From assembly GCF_001723055.1 (NCBI RefSeq), contig NZ_MDCR01000065.1:1-61240 (forward strand): a stretch of 61,240 nt of DNA, written 5' to 3'. This document shows positions 61,139 to 61,240 of the stretch, in pieces. Source of the DNA: Streptomyces niveus. Its GTDB lineage: Bacteria; Actinomycetota; Actinomycetes; Streptomycetales; Streptomycetaceae. How positions within the stretch are numbered: position 1 is the stretch's first letter; every line of letters begins with the position of its first letter. Under the pieces are notes generated by a model that was not told the DNA's origin, searched no databases, and saw only the letters and a program-made list of their open reading frames with translations. Position numbers and translations under genes: made by a program.

Positions 61139-61240
61139 GAGGTGCTTCCCCTTCGCCTGGGAGCAGCCTGGTTCAGCGGCTCCTGTGCCTCATACCCGAC
61201 GGTACCTTGCCTGGCCCCCCGTACGGGCCCCCCTCGGCAC

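Overview
The window reads as a chromosomal segment of a Streptomyces-type actinomycete. It is very GC-rich, has many GTG starts, and its housekeeping genes have the order and sequence typical of that genus: proB, obg-rpmA-rplU, a giant RNase E/G, mreBCD-mrdA-rodA, ndk, folC, valS and clpX. No tRNA, rRNA, CRISPR array or insertion sequence was recognised. Functions were assigned by reading the translated proteins; no database search was possible.

Layout. (1) 0-8.2 kb, minus strand: a small unknown protein, glutamate 5-kinase (proB), and three wall-polymer genes: a TagF-like glycerophosphotransferase, a fused cytidylyltransferase/SDR reductase and a large GT4 glycosyltransferase. (2) 8.6-10.8 kb: obg, rpmA and rplU. 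(3) 11.0-23.2 kb: an accessory island. A 2113-residue secreted RHS protein ends in a low-GC, toxin-like tip and is followed at once by two small lipoproteins and a possible small membrane protein. Divergent from it is a 1457-residue secreted DNRLRE/FG-GAP/B-lectin protein. (4) 23.3-34.6 kb: a wall or capsular glycopolymer locus. Three plus-strand genes (acyltransferase 3, WbpD-like N-acetyltransferase, WbpI-like epimerase) converge on six minus-strand genes (DegT aminotransferase, Gfo/Idh oxidoreductase, GT4, GT2, UDP-sugar dehydrogenase, GT4). Together they match all five steps of UDP-diacetamido-mannuronic acid synthesis.

(5) 35-45.2 kb: RNase E/G with arginine-rich repeats on both sides of the catalytic core, a DUF2344 protein, a repeat-built membrane protein, a secreted SGNH hydrolase, a decayed IPT/TIG-domain gene and a TIGR03960-type radical SAM protein. 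(6) 45.2-53.3 kb: a CYTH-CHAD protein and the cell-shape/spore-wall cluster rodA, mrdA, mreD, mreC and mreB. (7) 53.5-61.1 kb: ndk, a DUF4233 protein, folC, valS, a proline/glutamine-rich membrane-anchored protein and clpX.

How the parts work together. Much of the window concerns the cell envelope: wall polymer synthesis (regions 1 and 4), peptidoglycan synthesis and shape (region 6), and secreted surface proteins (region 3). The rest is translation, RNA decay and protein quality control. The two parts most worth following up are the RHS toxin/immunity-like module and the complete but split diacetamido-uronic acid pathway.
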